64,000 bases of DNA from an uncultured Bacteroidales bacterium. GTDB lineage: Bacteria; Bacteroidota; Bacteroidia; Bacteroidales; Paludibacteraceae. Under the pieces are notes generated by a model. That model was given only the letters and a program-made list of their open reading frames with translations, did no database searches and was not told the origin of the DNA. Location: assembly GCA_937907165.1 (NCBI GenBank), contig CALCUH010000135.1, forward strand, positions 111,926 to 175,925. Reading direction: 5' to 3'. Below are positions 27,595-37,009 of this stretch, piece after piece. The translations under genes were made by a program, and so were the position numbers. How positions within the stretch are numbered: the first letter of the stretch is position 1; each line of letters begins with the position of its first letter.

Positions 27595-28542
27595 TTAAGC
27601 ATTTTGAATTTGCGACTTATATGCGTTCGCGTCAACCGCTTTCCCATACAGTCCTTCATCTTGCTTATAAATCCAGTGATCAACAGTTTGTCCCTTTTTC
27701 AAGGAAACAAATCCAGACATTAATCCTGTTTTTGTGACTTGATAATCTATGGCGTCCTGGATTACGCCAAGCAACATAATCATCTTACGCATAGACATAC
27801 TTTTTATTTCGTCTATTTTGTAATTTGATTTTGCAGCTATACAAACCATTTTCCTTTCCAAACTCGCCTTGCCAGACCCCTTGGAAAGAATTTCTTGTTT
27901 TGCTGCCTGATCCTCACGGACCTCTCTGTCAACCCACGAATCATCCTTATAATCTGGTAAATTTTGATACATAACTATTTTACGAAATCTCGCGAAGTCA
28001 TCAGTAGTTATTTTGTTACCATTAATCAAAAGAACGGTTTTATTTGTCTTATCGTCTTTGGCATATTTAATAACCTCAGATAAATGTCCATCGCAACCGT
28101 CTACACCACAAATAATTTCATGATTATCGTGATCGATATTTTTTTCATCTTTGATCATTTGAATAACTTCATCGTATGGAAAGTGATGCCCACATTTCTT
28201 ACAAACCATCCCATTTTTCAAATGAAAAACAAGTTCAATCAGACGTGAGAACTTAAACGAGAATATCGTCCCCGTTTCTTCGTTTGTCATTTTTGAAATC
28301 AAATAATCAAGATGCGTTAACCTGATTCCGTCAGGATCATCATTCTTATTTAATGTCAGACATTCGGAAGAGGATAAAAATTCGTTATAATATCGTGTTT
28401 CGACGGGATATAACAACATACCGCAAAACGGAACTGGCTCATCCCATGTAAAATATCTTTCCTCATAATATTTTACCTCTTCCAAAATCTCTGCATCTTT
28501 TTTGCTCATCGGCATAAACTTAATACCCGCAATCTGTATCAT
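27595..28542 (-). CDS. Zinc-ribbon protein of the head-tail region (315 aa)
   Basis: A four-cysteine ribbon lies near residue 115-160 (VCKKCGHHF, then IICGVDGCDGH). The C-terminal half is helical (MRKMIMLLGVIQDAIDY). The start is uncertain: ATG 28542 overlaps the previous gene by 23 bases, while ATG 28515 directly follows its stop. Zn-ribbon proteins of this kind are found among tail assembly chaperones and hub-associated proteins, so a tail assembly role is possible. Not assigned further. Confidence 0.65.
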   Translation of the reverse strand: MIQIAGIKFMPMSKKDAEILEEVKYYEERYFTWDEPVPFCGMLLYPVETRYYNEFLSSSECLTLNKNDDPDGIRLTHLDYLISKMTNEETGTIFSFKFSRLIELVFHLKNGMVCKKCGHHFPYDEVIQMIKDEKNIDHDNHEIICGVDGCDGHLSEVIKYAKDDKTNKTVLLINGNKITTDDFARFRKIVMYQNLPDYKDDSWVDREVREDQAAKQEILSKGSGKASLERKMVCIAAKSNYKIDEIKSMSMRKMIMLLGVIQDAIDYQVTKTGLMSGFVSLKKGQTVDHWIYKQDEGLYGKAVDANAYKSQIQNA

Positions 28543-29176
28543 CAGAGACACCGGACATCATGGTGCTCATGATTAACTCATATCCAAAGAATTTTTTATT
28601 GTTCCAAAGTGACATCTTTGCCCAGTTCTGATCATTTTTAGTGGCATTAAAACTAAACGTTCCTACGCCAGCGACACCTATACCATTTAATTCAGCCAAG
28701 ACGCTACGGAGCATTACCTCTGTACGACTTTTATACCGAACGATTGGAGAACCATCATCAGACATTTCCGCTGGATTAACAAATTTATTTAATTCGTTTG
28801 CATCACTTACAATATTAGAAATCTTATTGTGTGTAATAAGTTCAAAACATACATTAACAGTGCTTAAAACATTATTTTGTGGCTTGATAGAATGAATATA
28901 AATGTGTAAATGTGAAGATTGCTCGACCCAGCCATCATCAATATAAGGAGACATAAAAACACGTTTAATACTTGCGTCACCATTATTAAGATATACAAGC
29001 CCGATTCTTTCCTTATATGATAATGATGGCTTTGACAAACAATCTTCTGTATCATACGCCAAAATCTTCCACAGATAATCGGCGTACTTTGTTTGGCTGC
29101 GAGCCAAATGATCAATAATTCTATATACGACCGCGTCCAGATTTAGAAATCTGTTATACGCAGCATCATCTCCCAT
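28520..29176 (-). CDS. Putative tail completion / neck protein (218 aa)
   Basis: Mixed alpha/beta protein with IERVFMSPYIDDGWVEQ-like strand and VCFELITHNKISNIVS. The start is placed at 29176 (MGDDAAYNRF) because AAGGA lies 7 bases upstream; ATG 29194 has its purine tract in the wrong place. Flanked by a stopper-like gene and a zinc-ribbon gene, it probably belongs to the head-tail joint. No family recognised. Confidence 0.6.
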   Translation of the reverse strand: MGDDAAYNRFLNLDAVVYRIIDHLARSQTKYADYLWKILAYDTEDCLSKPSLSYKERIGLVYLNNGDASIKRVFMSPYIDDGWVEQSSHLHIYIHSIKPQNNVLSTVNVCFELITHNKISNIVSDANELNKFVNPAEMSDDGSPIVRYKSRTEVMLRSVLAELNGIGVAGVGTFSFNATKNDQNWAKMSLWNNKKFFGYELIMSTMMSGVSDDTDCGY

Positions 29177-29214
29177 AAACATATCCTTCACCATCCTTTA
29201 TTATTATTATTAAT

Positions 29215-30330
29215 TTAAAAATCTCTCAAATGCATCGCAAATTGTAACTTCAAATCCATATCTGAAACTGCTGTACATGTCACCACAACAGACAGTCCGA
29301 TATTCTCCTTAAGACGCGTCAGCGAATAGAAGCCATCTTCTAATTTTTGTAACTTGACATAATCATCTACAAAAACGAGATCCGAATTGGCACCGGTCAA
29401 TTCGCATGAAACATCTACATCAATACTTTGAGGAACATCCCCACGTAAAACTTGCGGCTTGAATATAATACCATCTTCCGTCAGGAATTCAGATATATCT
29501 TTTGGGTTTTGAATTCGTAATATATACTCACCATCATGGTCTTCTTCAATTGGCTCTTCCACAACACCATTATATGCGATTCTTGTTTCAAAATTATCAA
29601 GTTCTCCAACTTGATCTTGGTCCAAATATATTTTTATTGTACCAATATCATAAGGATTAAACGTTGTTAATGAATCGCTTTTAATAATGTTATTTATTTT
29701 ATACACTGTATCATATCCGATAACAAAACGCTGATTGATATAATACTGTGCGGTATACTTATTGTATTGAGCAACAAGAGTCATATCGCTCTTTGGGTCA
29801 ATCGCAACCTCGTCAATCCTGAACATGCTATTAGATAATTTGCTAGGTTGAATTACCGGTTCGTAATGAATAGTTTTCGTCCCATCTTCATTGACAAAGA
29901 TGCTACCGATAGAACCGTTACATCTACAAATGACTTGCGATGATGTTGGCTCCAACGTCTTTTGGTTTAGACCGATCCATATACTCTTATCCTTAGAATC
30001 AGAACAAAAATCATATGCAAACCGATATCTGTTGCCGATTTTATTTTTACGCGAACAATCTCTAAAGACTAATTTATACCAGTCGTCAGAGACGACCTCG
30101 CCTTTATCACTTTTCACAGATTGGACAACAACTTCAATGGGCGTATATTCTTCCGCCCCATGTACTTTTTCCTCTTCAATCCACTTACGGTTCGGGCGAA
30201 ATCTCCAATCGGCATCGACCTTATCTTGTAGCTCTTTTAAATAGTAATTTTCTTCGACAAAATTTGGCGGTGTTTGCGACAACAAATATTGACAATTTTC
30301 AATATATGTGCTTTCAAATACCTGCCCCAT
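29215..30330 (-). CDS. Putative head-closure/neck protein (371 aa)
   Basis: Start at 30330 with GGAGGG 8 bases upstream. The middle of the protein has a strand pattern typical of stopper/head-closure proteins (YINQRFVIGYDTVYKINNI, TTFNPYDIGTIKIYLDQDQ). The last third looks like an Ig-like or beta-sandwich domain (VDVSCELTGANSDLVFVDD). The neck assignment comes from this and from its place between connector and tail genes. Confidence 0.65.
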   Translation of the reverse strand: MGQVFESTYIENCQYLLSQTPPNFVEENYYLKELQDKVDADWRFRPNRKWIEEEKVHGAEEYTPIEVVVQSVKSDKGEVVSDDWYKLVFRDCSRKNKIGNRYRFAYDFCSDSKDKSIWIGLNQKTLEPTSSQVICRCNGSIGSIFVNEDGTKTIHYEPVIQPSKLSNSMFRIDEVAIDPKSDMTLVAQYNKYTAQYYINQRFVIGYDTVYKINNIIKSDSLTTFNPYDIGTIKIYLDQDQVGELDNFETRIAYNGVVEEPIEEDHDGEYILRIQNPKDISEFLTEDGIIFKPQVLRGDVPQSIDVDVSCELTGANSDLVFVDDYVKLQKLEDGFYSLTRLKENIGLSVVVTCTAVSDMDLKLQFAMHLRDF

Positions 30331-30333
30331 CAG

Positions 30334-30660
30334 TTAACCCTCCGGATCGACCTGCTTAAGCAGGTATTCGATATTTTTTTTGATTTCAAAAATTTGTTTC
30401 TTGATTGCCTCAAACGGAACTTCCTGATAGGTATTAAGCACAGAATTGAGTTTGACAATAATTGTAACTAATTTACCATCAAAAAGTTCATTTGCAGAAT
30501 TAAGTTCAACCAACTGTCCTTCGATAAACTGTCTCGGAGAAAAACCAGTTTTTGACTCTTCGCCAACCAAGTGCAAAATCTTTAACATCTTGCCGATCAG
30601 TGCGACAAGATATGTCTTTTTAGCATCATCAGATAATACAATCTTATTTTTAGGGTCCAT
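30334..30660 (-). CDS. Small helical virion-region protein (108 aa)
   Basis: Start at 30660 (MDPKNKIVLS) with GTGGAGG 8 bases upstream; the GTG at 30675 is part of that site. Predominantly helical with two coiled-coil stretches and no motif. It overlaps the preceding gene by 11 bases and ends 4 bases before the next start, so translation is coupled. Unknown function. Confidence 0.6.
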   Translation of the reverse strand: MDPKNKIVLSDDAKKTYLVALIGKMLKILHLVGEESKTGFSPRQFIEGQLVELNSANELFDGKLVTIIVKLNSVLNTYQEVPFEAIKKQIFEIKKNIEYLLKQVDPEG

Positions 30661-31348
30661 ATTTTTGACCTCCACCTCTCACACTTCCAAACGCCAGCCA
30701 TCCAAGTTTGGTTTGAAAATTGTCGAACTGAAAACGCAAATCTTTTACCCAGTCTACTTTTGCCTTAATAGAATTTGCTGGTGAATAAATCTTAAAATCT
30801 GTATCCGTTAGGATATTTCGAATTTCAAGAACGGAATTCTTTTCCTTTTCAGCCCATTCTAAAATTAAAGCACGAGCAATAATTTCTTTTACATAATACA
30901 AAATCATGTCCGAAGTAACACCTTGTGCGGCAGAAGACTTAAAATCGGCATTAAAACACCCTGCAAAATAATACTCAAAGCTACACTTTGTGCCAACTTC
31001 GACATTTTTGCTGAATGTAACAACACCAGTTTCTTTATCATATTTCGCAGATGTATCAACATCGCGACCGATCTTAAACTGCATAAGCGAATTATCAATC
31101 GGAACAATCGACGCTGAATACTCAGACGAGCCGTCTCCATCGAAAACCTCAATTTGACCATACGGTTGTGTTTGGTTTATTAATTGAATTGCAATCGACA
31201 TTGGATTCGTAAACAATTTAACGCCGCCCGATAAATACGGGTATAGCATTTTTTGGCAACGAATCATATCGAAGATATATGCCTTTCTGATATCGGGATC
31301 GTCAAACAGGTTGATCGCCATATCATATATCTCTTTAAAAAGAATCAC
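30650..31348 (-). CDS. Putative head-tail connector protein (232 aa)
   Basis: I favour the GTG at 31348 because GGGAGGG lies 6 bases upstream; ATG 31321 has only a weak site. Helical N-terminus (FDDPDIRKAYIFDMI), a central beta domain (QIEVFDGDGSSEYSASIV, KETGVVTFSKNVEVGTKC, a PKD/jelly-roll-like strand set), and a helical C-terminus. Position after capsid genes suggests an adaptor or connector. No family recognised. Confidence 0.6.
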   Translation of the reverse strand: MILFKEIYDMAINLFDDPDIRKAYIFDMIRCQKMLYPYLSGGVKLFTNPMSIAIQLINQTQPYGQIEVFDGDGSSEYSASIVPIDNSLMQFKIGRDVDTSAKYDKETGVVTFSKNVEVGTKCSFEYYFAGCFNADFKSSAAQGVTSDMILYYVKEIIARALILEWAEKEKNSVLEIRNILTDTDFKIYSPANSIKAKVDWVKDLRFQFDNFQTKLGWLAFGSVRGGGQKYGP

Positions 31349-31415
31349 AACGATCCCTCCCAATCATAATATTAGCTAAATTTAACAGAAAAAACAGAAT
31401 CTGTTATAAAACGAA

Positions 31416-32141
31416 TTAGATGCTCTTGCTCTTACGAAGGTCCATAAGCGTACCTTCCATCGCCCCGTTTAATTCACCAGGGAGAAGAGTAAGACGTTCG
31501 AGCAACTGAATTTTTGCGATATCTTTATATCGAGGATCTCCTTCGGCTATCTTACGCTTAAACGTCTCGATAAGAAACGCACGCTGCGCCTCACCAAGAC
31601 CGCCATATAGCTTCTCAAGCTCGATCACGCTAATATTCCCTACATATTCCACAAAATCACGGTTTACCTTGCCGTTTGAAACACAAGACGTCAGATCAAA
31701 CCGTTTGGCAAAATCCGCATCCTTGGAGTCAAAAGCAAGAATACCGCGTTCGAAGAATTTGCGATACTTGCTCGCAATCTCTTCTGCCTCAGAATATGTA
31801 AGTGTGCGCGTTTCGCCAATAATTGACATATCAATCTTACGATTCGTAAGTTCAATATGCGTTTTAAGACCGTCGAAACACTGAATCAAATGAACAATAG
31901 TAATATCCGTATCTTTATCAGACACAGGTGCTACTCCTTTATTAGAAGACTGTGCATCCATAAGCATCTGCATAAGTGTCTCAATCTTTCCTTCAAGATA
32001 TTTGTTCTGACGCTTCAGGTCCTCAATATCCGTATTGTCAACATGATCGATAGTTTCGATCTTTTCATTAGGCGCATCTGTTACCGTAGCTGCCTTCACA
32101 TTCGATGTCTTCTTTGTAGTATTTCCTTTTGTATTAGGCAT
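31416..32141 (-). CDS. Coiled-coil protein between capsid and neck genes (241 aa)
   Basis: Lys/Thr-rich disordered start, then a short coiled coil (DIEDLKRQNKYLEGKIETLM) and a helical C-terminal domain (YSEAEEIASKYRKFFERG). The ATG at 32141 follows AAGGAG. Function unknown; it lies between the homing endonuclease insertions and the connector genes, so it is a structural-region gene. Confidence 0.6.
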   Translation of the reverse strand: MPNTKGNTTKKTSNVKAATVTDAPNEKIETIDHVDNTDIEDLKRQNKYLEGKIETLMQMLMDAQSSNKGVAPVSDKDTDITIVHLIQCFDGLKTHIELTNRKIDMSIIGETRTLTYSEAEEIASKYRKFFERGILAFDSKDADFAKRFDLTSCVSNGKVNRDFVEYVGNISVIELEKLYGGLGEAQRAFLIETFKRKIAEGDPRYKDIAKIQLLERLTLLPGELNGAMEGTLMDLRKSKSI

Positions 32142-32204
32142 ATCTTTCTAAAGCTCCTTTTTAATTTTAAAAATAATAGGCCGCTTAATGCGACCAATAA
32201 AGAA

Positions 32205-32226
32205 AAACGCCCGTAGTTGAGCGTTT
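32205..32226 (-). terminator. Terminator after homing endonuclease 1
   Basis: Stem AAACGCCC / GAGCGTTT with T tract on the minus strand, 26 bases beyond the stop at 32252. It ends the inserted endonuclease transcript before the next structural gene. Confidence 0.65.
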
Positions 32227-32251
32227 GTTTTTTTTTGTGTTAATTACGATA

Positions 32252-33547
32252 TTATTTTTTCCAGAGATATTTTTTAGAACCAGAACCAAAAAGTTGATAG
32301 TCGGCATTTTCTTTGAAATAGGAGTTTTTGTTTGGTGTTCTGTTATAAACAACGCCGTCCATAACCCATTTCATATCCGGCTGCGTCAAACCCATATATT
32401 CCATTCCAAGTTTCTCATAACTCGTTCCTGAAAATTTATTAAAATCGCAATAAGTAAAAATGGTATCAGGATTGTGATCATTGATAAAATGTTGAAACAA
32501 TTTTGACGAACCACCTACAACAAGTGTAGATAGATCACTACAGCTTCTAATGATTTCCCATTGATATTTGTTATTTTTTGAAAAGCTCATCATCTGAACG
32601 AGCTCACCATTAAAAAACAGACCATATGTGAATTTAGCATTTCTGTGTTTTTGAATATGATTGTTATTAACAAACTCGGTAACATCTTTATTTGCAAGAA
32701 CTTTCACTTCACATTGCCTTGCATAAATTTTTCGATCATATATACCAAACGCAACTTTAAGCAGAGATTTAATTATCTCTCTTGTTCTATCATCGTCCCA
32801 TTCGTACTCATAAATATGGACAAGGCGTATACCTGCATTCATACAAACAAAAGATTTGTTCTGATGATACTTTGCTTCTGATTTGCAGTCAGTACAATGC
32901 CAAAAATTACCATCACACTCTATCGCAATGTTAAAATCCTTGACTACAAAGTCAAGTTCTCTCCCGTGCAATATTTGTCTGTCGTTTTTTTCATATGAAA
33001 TACCAATCTCATCTAAAAATGACGCAACAGAATTTTCAAAAGAAGAAGAATGGTGATCAAGAACGCTATCACTCAAATAAAAAGAATAATTGTTTGAGAA
33101 GTTATGAGCTTTATAAAACTCAGATCGTTTCAAAGCGGCTGCGGCTTTCTTATGTTCATTATCGTGATAAGATTGCCTGATAAGGGCTTTTATGTCCTCG
33201 TTTGCAAAAACATTCTCACACCCATATTTTTCAATATTGGTTGCCGCTCTTTTTTTATTAGCCGCTTCTGTGCGAGAATTAGAACCAAAACGACGCTGCG
33301 CTTCGGTTGCTCCTCCATACAATTCATTTATCTTTTTACGTACTCCGGCTTTCCTTGCTTCATCTGTTTTAACAATCCCGTATTTAGCAAGTTTATTATC
33401 AATCGTCTTTCTGTCACACCCAATAACTTTCGCTATGTCGCCAGCAGAAAGATTTTTAACAATATATTCCTCGTATAAATATTCCTTAGATACGTCATAT
33501 ATTTTACGTTTGCGTTTTAATGTATTTGTTTGAGCAGTGCCTTCCAT
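32252..33547 (-). CDS. Free-standing homing endonuclease, VSR/EDxHD-like (431 aa)
   Basis: Start at 33547 (MEGTAQTNTLKRK), which has TTTGGAGA upstream and avoids overlap with the previous gene. Residues ~20-60: DNA-binding helix-turn-helix (LSAGDIAKVIGCDRKTIDNKL). Then a NUMOD-like linker (EKYGCENVFANEDIKALI). Residues ~170-260: nuclease domain of the very-short-patch-repair fold with IAIECDGNFWHC, the E-DG-WH signature of I-Bth0305I-type enzymes. The last ~150 residues are a conserved domain nearly the same as in the neighbour (KFTYGLFFNGELVQMMSFSK, YCDFNKFSGTSYEKLGMEY, FGSGSKKYLWKK). Such genes spread by cutting unoccupied alleles; this one and its twin sit directly downstream of the capsid gene. 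Confidence 0.85.
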   Translation of the reverse strand: MEGTAQTNTLKRKRKIYDVSKEYLYEEYIVKNLSAGDIAKVIGCDRKTIDNKLAKYGIVKTDEARKAGVRKKINELYGGATEAQRRFGSNSRTEAANKKRAATNIEKYGCENVFANEDIKALIRQSYHDNEHKKAAAALKRSEFYKAHNFSNNYSFYLSDSVLDHHSSSFENSVASFLDEIGISYEKNDRQILHGRELDFVVKDFNIAIECDGNFWHCTDCKSEAKYHQNKSFVCMNAGIRLVHIYEYEWDDDRTREIIKSLLKVAFGIYDRKIYARQCEVKVLANKDVTEFVNNNHIQKHRNAKFTYGLFFNGELVQMMSFSKNNKYQWEIIRSCSDLSTLVVGGSSKLFQHFINDHNPDTIFTYCDFNKFSGTSYEKLGMEYMGLTQPDMKWVMDGVVYNRTPNKNSYFKENADYQLFGSGSKKYLWKK

Positions 33548-33575
33548 AATATATCTCCAAAGCAACCAAATTACT

Positions 33576-35129
33576 TTATTGGATTTCTTTCTTCCAAAGA
33601 TACTTTTTAGACCCAGCGCCAAAAAGTTGATCTTCTGCTATGCTCTTGTAATACTTGTGTTTTGATGGCTTTCGATTAACTACTTCACCATCAATAATCC
33701 ACTTCATATCAGGGCCAGTATATCCAATAAACTCCATTCCGAGCTGTTCATATCCAACTCCATCGAACTTATTAAAATCACAATAACTAAAAACAGATTC
33801 CGGATTGTTTTCTGCAATAAAATGCTTGAACAATTTAGAAACTCCACCAACAACAATATTGTTTGATCCTGGGCACCCACGTATAATTTCCCATCCATAT
33901 TTTTTGTGTTTTGAAAAACTCATTAGCTGTACGAGCTTACCGTCATGAAATAACCCATATGTAATCTGAGCATTTCTATGACCCTGCAAATGGTTTACCT
34001 CGTTAAAAGGTCTTGCCTCGGCGTTTGTAATTTTACGGACTTCGCAATTTCTTGCGTAAATTCGATTTTCAACCTTGCCGAAACATATTCGAAGTACAGA
34101 CTTGATAATTTCTCTTTTAATAGGATCATCCCATTCATTCTCGTAAATATGGATTAAACGGATACCGGCTTTTTGAGCAGCCATAGATTTATCGTAATGA
34201 TAATTTTTACCATCACGTCCCTTAGAAACTAAAACAGAAAAAGAGTGCCAGTAATAACCGTTAAATTCTATTGCAATTTTATAATCTGGGCAATAAATAT
34301 CAATTTCTTGCGGCTCTATGATTTTGCGTGTGTTACGAACAACATCCACTCCAAGAGAGGTAATAAACCTCGCAACATCTTCTTCTGGTTGAGACTGCGC
34401 ACTATCATATTGATCTTGCAAATCATATCTTCTAATTGCCCTACAAATGGTTGCTGGAGAGCACTGTAAGATTTTACCAAGAGATCGTGTGTTGTGCTGC
34501 TTATTTTTTTCCAAAAAATCGCAAAACAATTCTTTGCTTTGTAAAATTTCAACCGTTTGTTTTGGAAGATGCCTATATGTAGGATTACAACCATACTTTT
34601 CCATAAAGGTTTTGTTCAATTTCGCAAGAACATCTGCGTTCATACAGGGATATTTATATCCTGTTCTTTCTTCGCATGTTCTTTCTCTTTGTTCCAAAAT
34701 TTTTTGTTTTGTAGCGGGATCACTATACAACTTACGCAACCCAATACTCGTTTTTGTTTTAACAGCATCACTCTGCATGGGATTTTCTACCCCGTATTTT
34801 TCCATATTGGTTTTCTTTCTTTTTTGAACAACCGATGGATTGTGTGCAGGGCAGTCATAACCCGTCCTGTCCATGTAAGATTTTTTTGATTTTTCAAGAA
34901 AATCCTTACTCTGCAACGGAGAAGATACGCCGTATTTTTCAATCATAGTTTGCTTAATCCGGTCAAGTCTTTGTTGCTCTGTTTTGTGTATACCCCATTT
35001 ACTACACATGGCCTTTATGGTTGTGCGCGAAACGCCAAACCGTTCCGCCATTTGTTCTTGGCTTAAGTTTTCATCTAAATATGCGCGTTCAAATTCGTCT
35101 CGCATATCTTCGGTAATTTTAGTTGCCAT
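33576..35129 (-). CDS. Free-standing homing endonuclease 2, paralogue (517 aa)
   Basis: Residues 1-45: HTH (LSQEQMAERFGVSRTTIKAM). Residues ~60-190: four NUMOD-like DNA-binding repeats of the type EKYGVxNPMQS. A second HTH near 225 (SLGKILQCSPATICRAI). Nuclease domain near 285-330 with IAIEFNGYYWHS; here Asn replaces the usual Asp of the E-DG-WH motif, which also occurs in some active relatives. The C-terminal domain matches that of the adjacent enzyme almost motif for motif (ITYGLFHDGKLVQLMSFSKH, YCDFNKFDGVGYEQLGMEF). The pair probably arose by duplication followed by swapping of the DNA-binding part. Confidence 0.85.
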   Translation of the reverse strand: MATKITEDMRDEFERAYLDENLSQEQMAERFGVSRTTIKAMCSKWGIHKTEQQRLDRIKQTMIEKYGVSSPLQSKDFLEKSKKSYMDRTGYDCPAHNPSVVQKRKKTNMEKYGVENPMQSDAVKTKTSIGLRKLYSDPATKQKILEQRERTCEERTGYKYPCMNADVLAKLNKTFMEKYGCNPTYRHLPKQTVEILQSKELFCDFLEKNKQHNTRSLGKILQCSPATICRAIRRYDLQDQYDSAQSQPEEDVARFITSLGVDVVRNTRKIIEPQEIDIYCPDYKIAIEFNGYYWHSFSVLVSKGRDGKNYHYDKSMAAQKAGIRLIHIYENEWDDPIKREIIKSVLRICFGKVENRIYARNCEVRKITNAEARPFNEVNHLQGHRNAQITYGLFHDGKLVQLMSFSKHKKYGWEIIRGCPGSNNIVVGGVSKLFKHFIAENNPESVFSYCDFNKFDGVGYEQLGMEFIGYTGPDMKWIIDGEVVNRKPSKHKYYKSIAEDQLFGAGSKKYLWKKEIQ

Positions 35130-35152
35130 ATGCCCCCCAGAAAAATAATAGT

Positions 35153-35215
35153 AAAGATCAGTAATCCAATGAGGGACTTTATTGGAAAAGGAGATCAGCC
35201 TCTGTCCTGATCTTT
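35153..35215 (-). terminator. Nested stem-loops after the major capsid gene
   Basis: AAAGATCAG at 35153 pairs with CTGATCTTT at 35207, and inside it TCCAAT/ATTGGA forms a second stem. It lies in the 138-base gap after the capsid stop. It probably stabilises or ends the capsid mRNA before the endonuclease gene. Confidence 0.5.
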
Positions 35216-35267
35216 GACTATATTATATCATATCGTTATTTATTTGTCAATAGTTTTTTAAAAAAAA

Positions 35268-36362
35268 TTAGTCAGAAACAAGAGTCATGCGACCAAACTT
35301 GCTACCAACGACTGCCTGCACACCGACGTATTCCTGAATGCGGATACGATAAGTGCGGTCAGGAGTGTAATCGGGATCGCGCTCAACAACGCTCGAATCA
35401 CCAGCAAAGACGATCTTGACAGGACGGTCGCCATAAACAGGGATGAAGTACAGAACGTCATCCGGAATAGCGAACGCACCAGTCGTGTTAACGGTGTTGT
35501 AAGAAAGAACCTGGTTGACAGGAACAAGTTTAGCACCGATGAACTTGTCGAGGTGTCCGTTGTCGGCGATCTCTTTGCCGAGACCATACTGTAGACCAAC
35601 CTGAGAGGGAATAACGGTGCCAAGAGCGCTCAGAGTACCAAGCACGTAGACAGCAGAACCGCCATTCGCAGCAGAAACTCTCTCAACCATCGTGGTGTAG
35701 TTGGAGCTGGAGAAGCCATTGACGTTATAAGCAGCGCCAAGGGAAGTAGCGCCAGCAGCAAGAGCCTTAATAACCTTCAGGAACAGATACTGTTCGAAGG
35801 AACGAGCATAGCGGAGACCAAACTCGCCAAGGTTAGCGACGCCAGCGGCGACATAGCTCCAGTCGATAGAAGCAGCAACCTCAGTCTTGATGGTATTAAC
35901 AGTCACTTCGTTGTTGAAGATGGGCTGCAGAACGCCACGGTTAACGCCCTCAGCAATCTCGTTCACCTTGTAGAGTTCATTGGACTCAACGATAAACTTA
36001 GCGGTATCGCCCCAACCGATCTGACGAATTTCAGCAAACGGAGCAACAAGATCGCGAGAAGAGACCTCGGGGAGAATAGCGTTGATAATTTCGGCAAGAA
36101 CAACGTTATAGTTTTCAAGAACGTCATTGTTTCTGTAGAAACGAGGGTCATTGCAAAGAGCAAGGCCTTTATCCTCAAATTCCTTCTCGAAACGAGTGCC
36201 AGAAACACAATAACGAACAACGGCTGCGTCATGGCGTGCGACGCGATCAGCAAGACCGTCTACGATTTCGCCATTAAGCTGTGCAACGGCGAAAAATTTA
36301 GCTTCATCAATAATATCATTAAATTCAGCAGTACCATGCTTGTAAGAATAAACAGACATCAT
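35268..36362 (-). CDS. Major capsid protein, HK97-fold type (364 aa)
   Basis: The protein has the layout of HK97-like capsid proteins in large Bacillota phages: a helical N-arm (TAEFNDIIDEAKFFAVAQLNG), an A-domain-like part with GVNRGVLQPIFNNEVTVNT, Gly/Ala-rich core strands, and a C-terminal beta segment ending FGRMTLVSD. Its codon use is strongly biased to optimal codons, the strongest in the window together with the next gene upstream and the tail tube. It follows the scaffold/protease and a small head protein, and a GGAGG site lies 10 bases before the ATG. Assignment from position, composition and layout. Confidence 0.85.
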   Translation of the reverse strand: MMSVYSYKHGTAEFNDIIDEAKFFAVAQLNGEIVDGLADRVARHDAAVVRYCVSGTRFEKEFEDKGLALCNDPRFYRNNDVLENYNVVLAEIINAILPEVSSRDLVAPFAEIRQIGWGDTAKFIVESNELYKVNEIAEGVNRGVLQPIFNNEVTVNTIKTEVAASIDWSYVAAGVANLGEFGLRYARSFEQYLFLKVIKALAAGATSLGAAYNVNGFSSSNYTTMVERVSAANGGSAVYVLGTLSALGTVIPSQVGLQYGLGKEIADNGHLDKFIGAKLVPVNQVLSYNTVNTTGAFAIPDDVLYFIPVYGDRPVKIVFAGDSSVVERDPDYTPDRTYRIRIQEYVGVQAVVGSKFGRMTLVSD

Positions 36363-36395
36363 GATATAATTACCTCCTACAATTATTTTCTTAAA

Positions 36396-36986
36396 TTACT
36401 GCACTTCGCAGAGGTAAAGCTGCTCATAAGCAGTACCGGTGCGAAGAACATTGTTGCCAAGAGTAAGGGGCTTGGAATCAAGAACCTTAACAGCAAACTG
36501 GCCCTCTGTCGCAGATGCGGCGGGAGCAAGATAGGTAGAACCAGCGGCGACATTACCGAACTGACCGACGGAAGGAGCAGCAGTGAAGTTGCCTTCGCCA
36601 AGCCAGAACTTATCACCAACATACATTCTGCGGAAGCGAACAGCGCAGCCAGCAGGACGAACGAGGTTAACAAGACGGCTGTCGATACCACGATAAATAT
36701 TACCAAAGATATCAACTTCGGAAACGTTTGCGATGTCGATCACGCAAATGTGCTCTCTGTCAAGCTTTCCGGCCTGAGGAGCGCAAGCTGCATGAACGTT
36801 CCAGTCAAGAGAGGTTGCAGAATAAACCTCATCATAAGTAAGACCTTCGATATTAACGAAGGCACCGTCATAAATGTCTGCATAAGCGAATTCGCCTTCA
36901 ACGACTTCGCCGAACTTGCAGGAACCAACGAAAGACTGAATGTCTTCGGAGGCCATAAGTGATTTAGCAAAAACCTTAGTTGCCAT
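36396..36986 (-). CDS. Abundant head protein, possible capsid decoration protein (196 aa)
   Basis: A beta-rich protein (MATKVFAKSLMASEDIQSF, GEFAYADIYDGAFVNIEGL) with the same highly optimised codon use as the capsid gene, ending 34 bases before it. Size and position fit a decoration/cement protein or head-stabilising protein. No transmembrane or enzyme motif. Confidence 0.65.
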   Translation of the reverse strand: MATKVFAKSLMASEDIQSFVGSCKFGEVVEGEFAYADIYDGAFVNIEGLTYDEVYSATSLDWNVHAACAPQAGKLDREHICVIDIANVSEVDIFGNIYRGIDSRLVNLVRPAGCAVRFRRMYVGDKFWLGEGNFTAAPSVGQFGNVAAGSTYLAPAASATEGQFAVKVLDSKPLTLGNNVLRTGTAYEQLYLCEVQ

Positions 36987-37009
36987 AATTCATTTCTCCT
37001 TAATAAAAA

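Noticed and set aside
34245..34889. Plus-strand frames opposite the homing endonuclease
   Set aside because: They overlap a well-supported gene with nuclease and NUMOD motifs and show no coding character.
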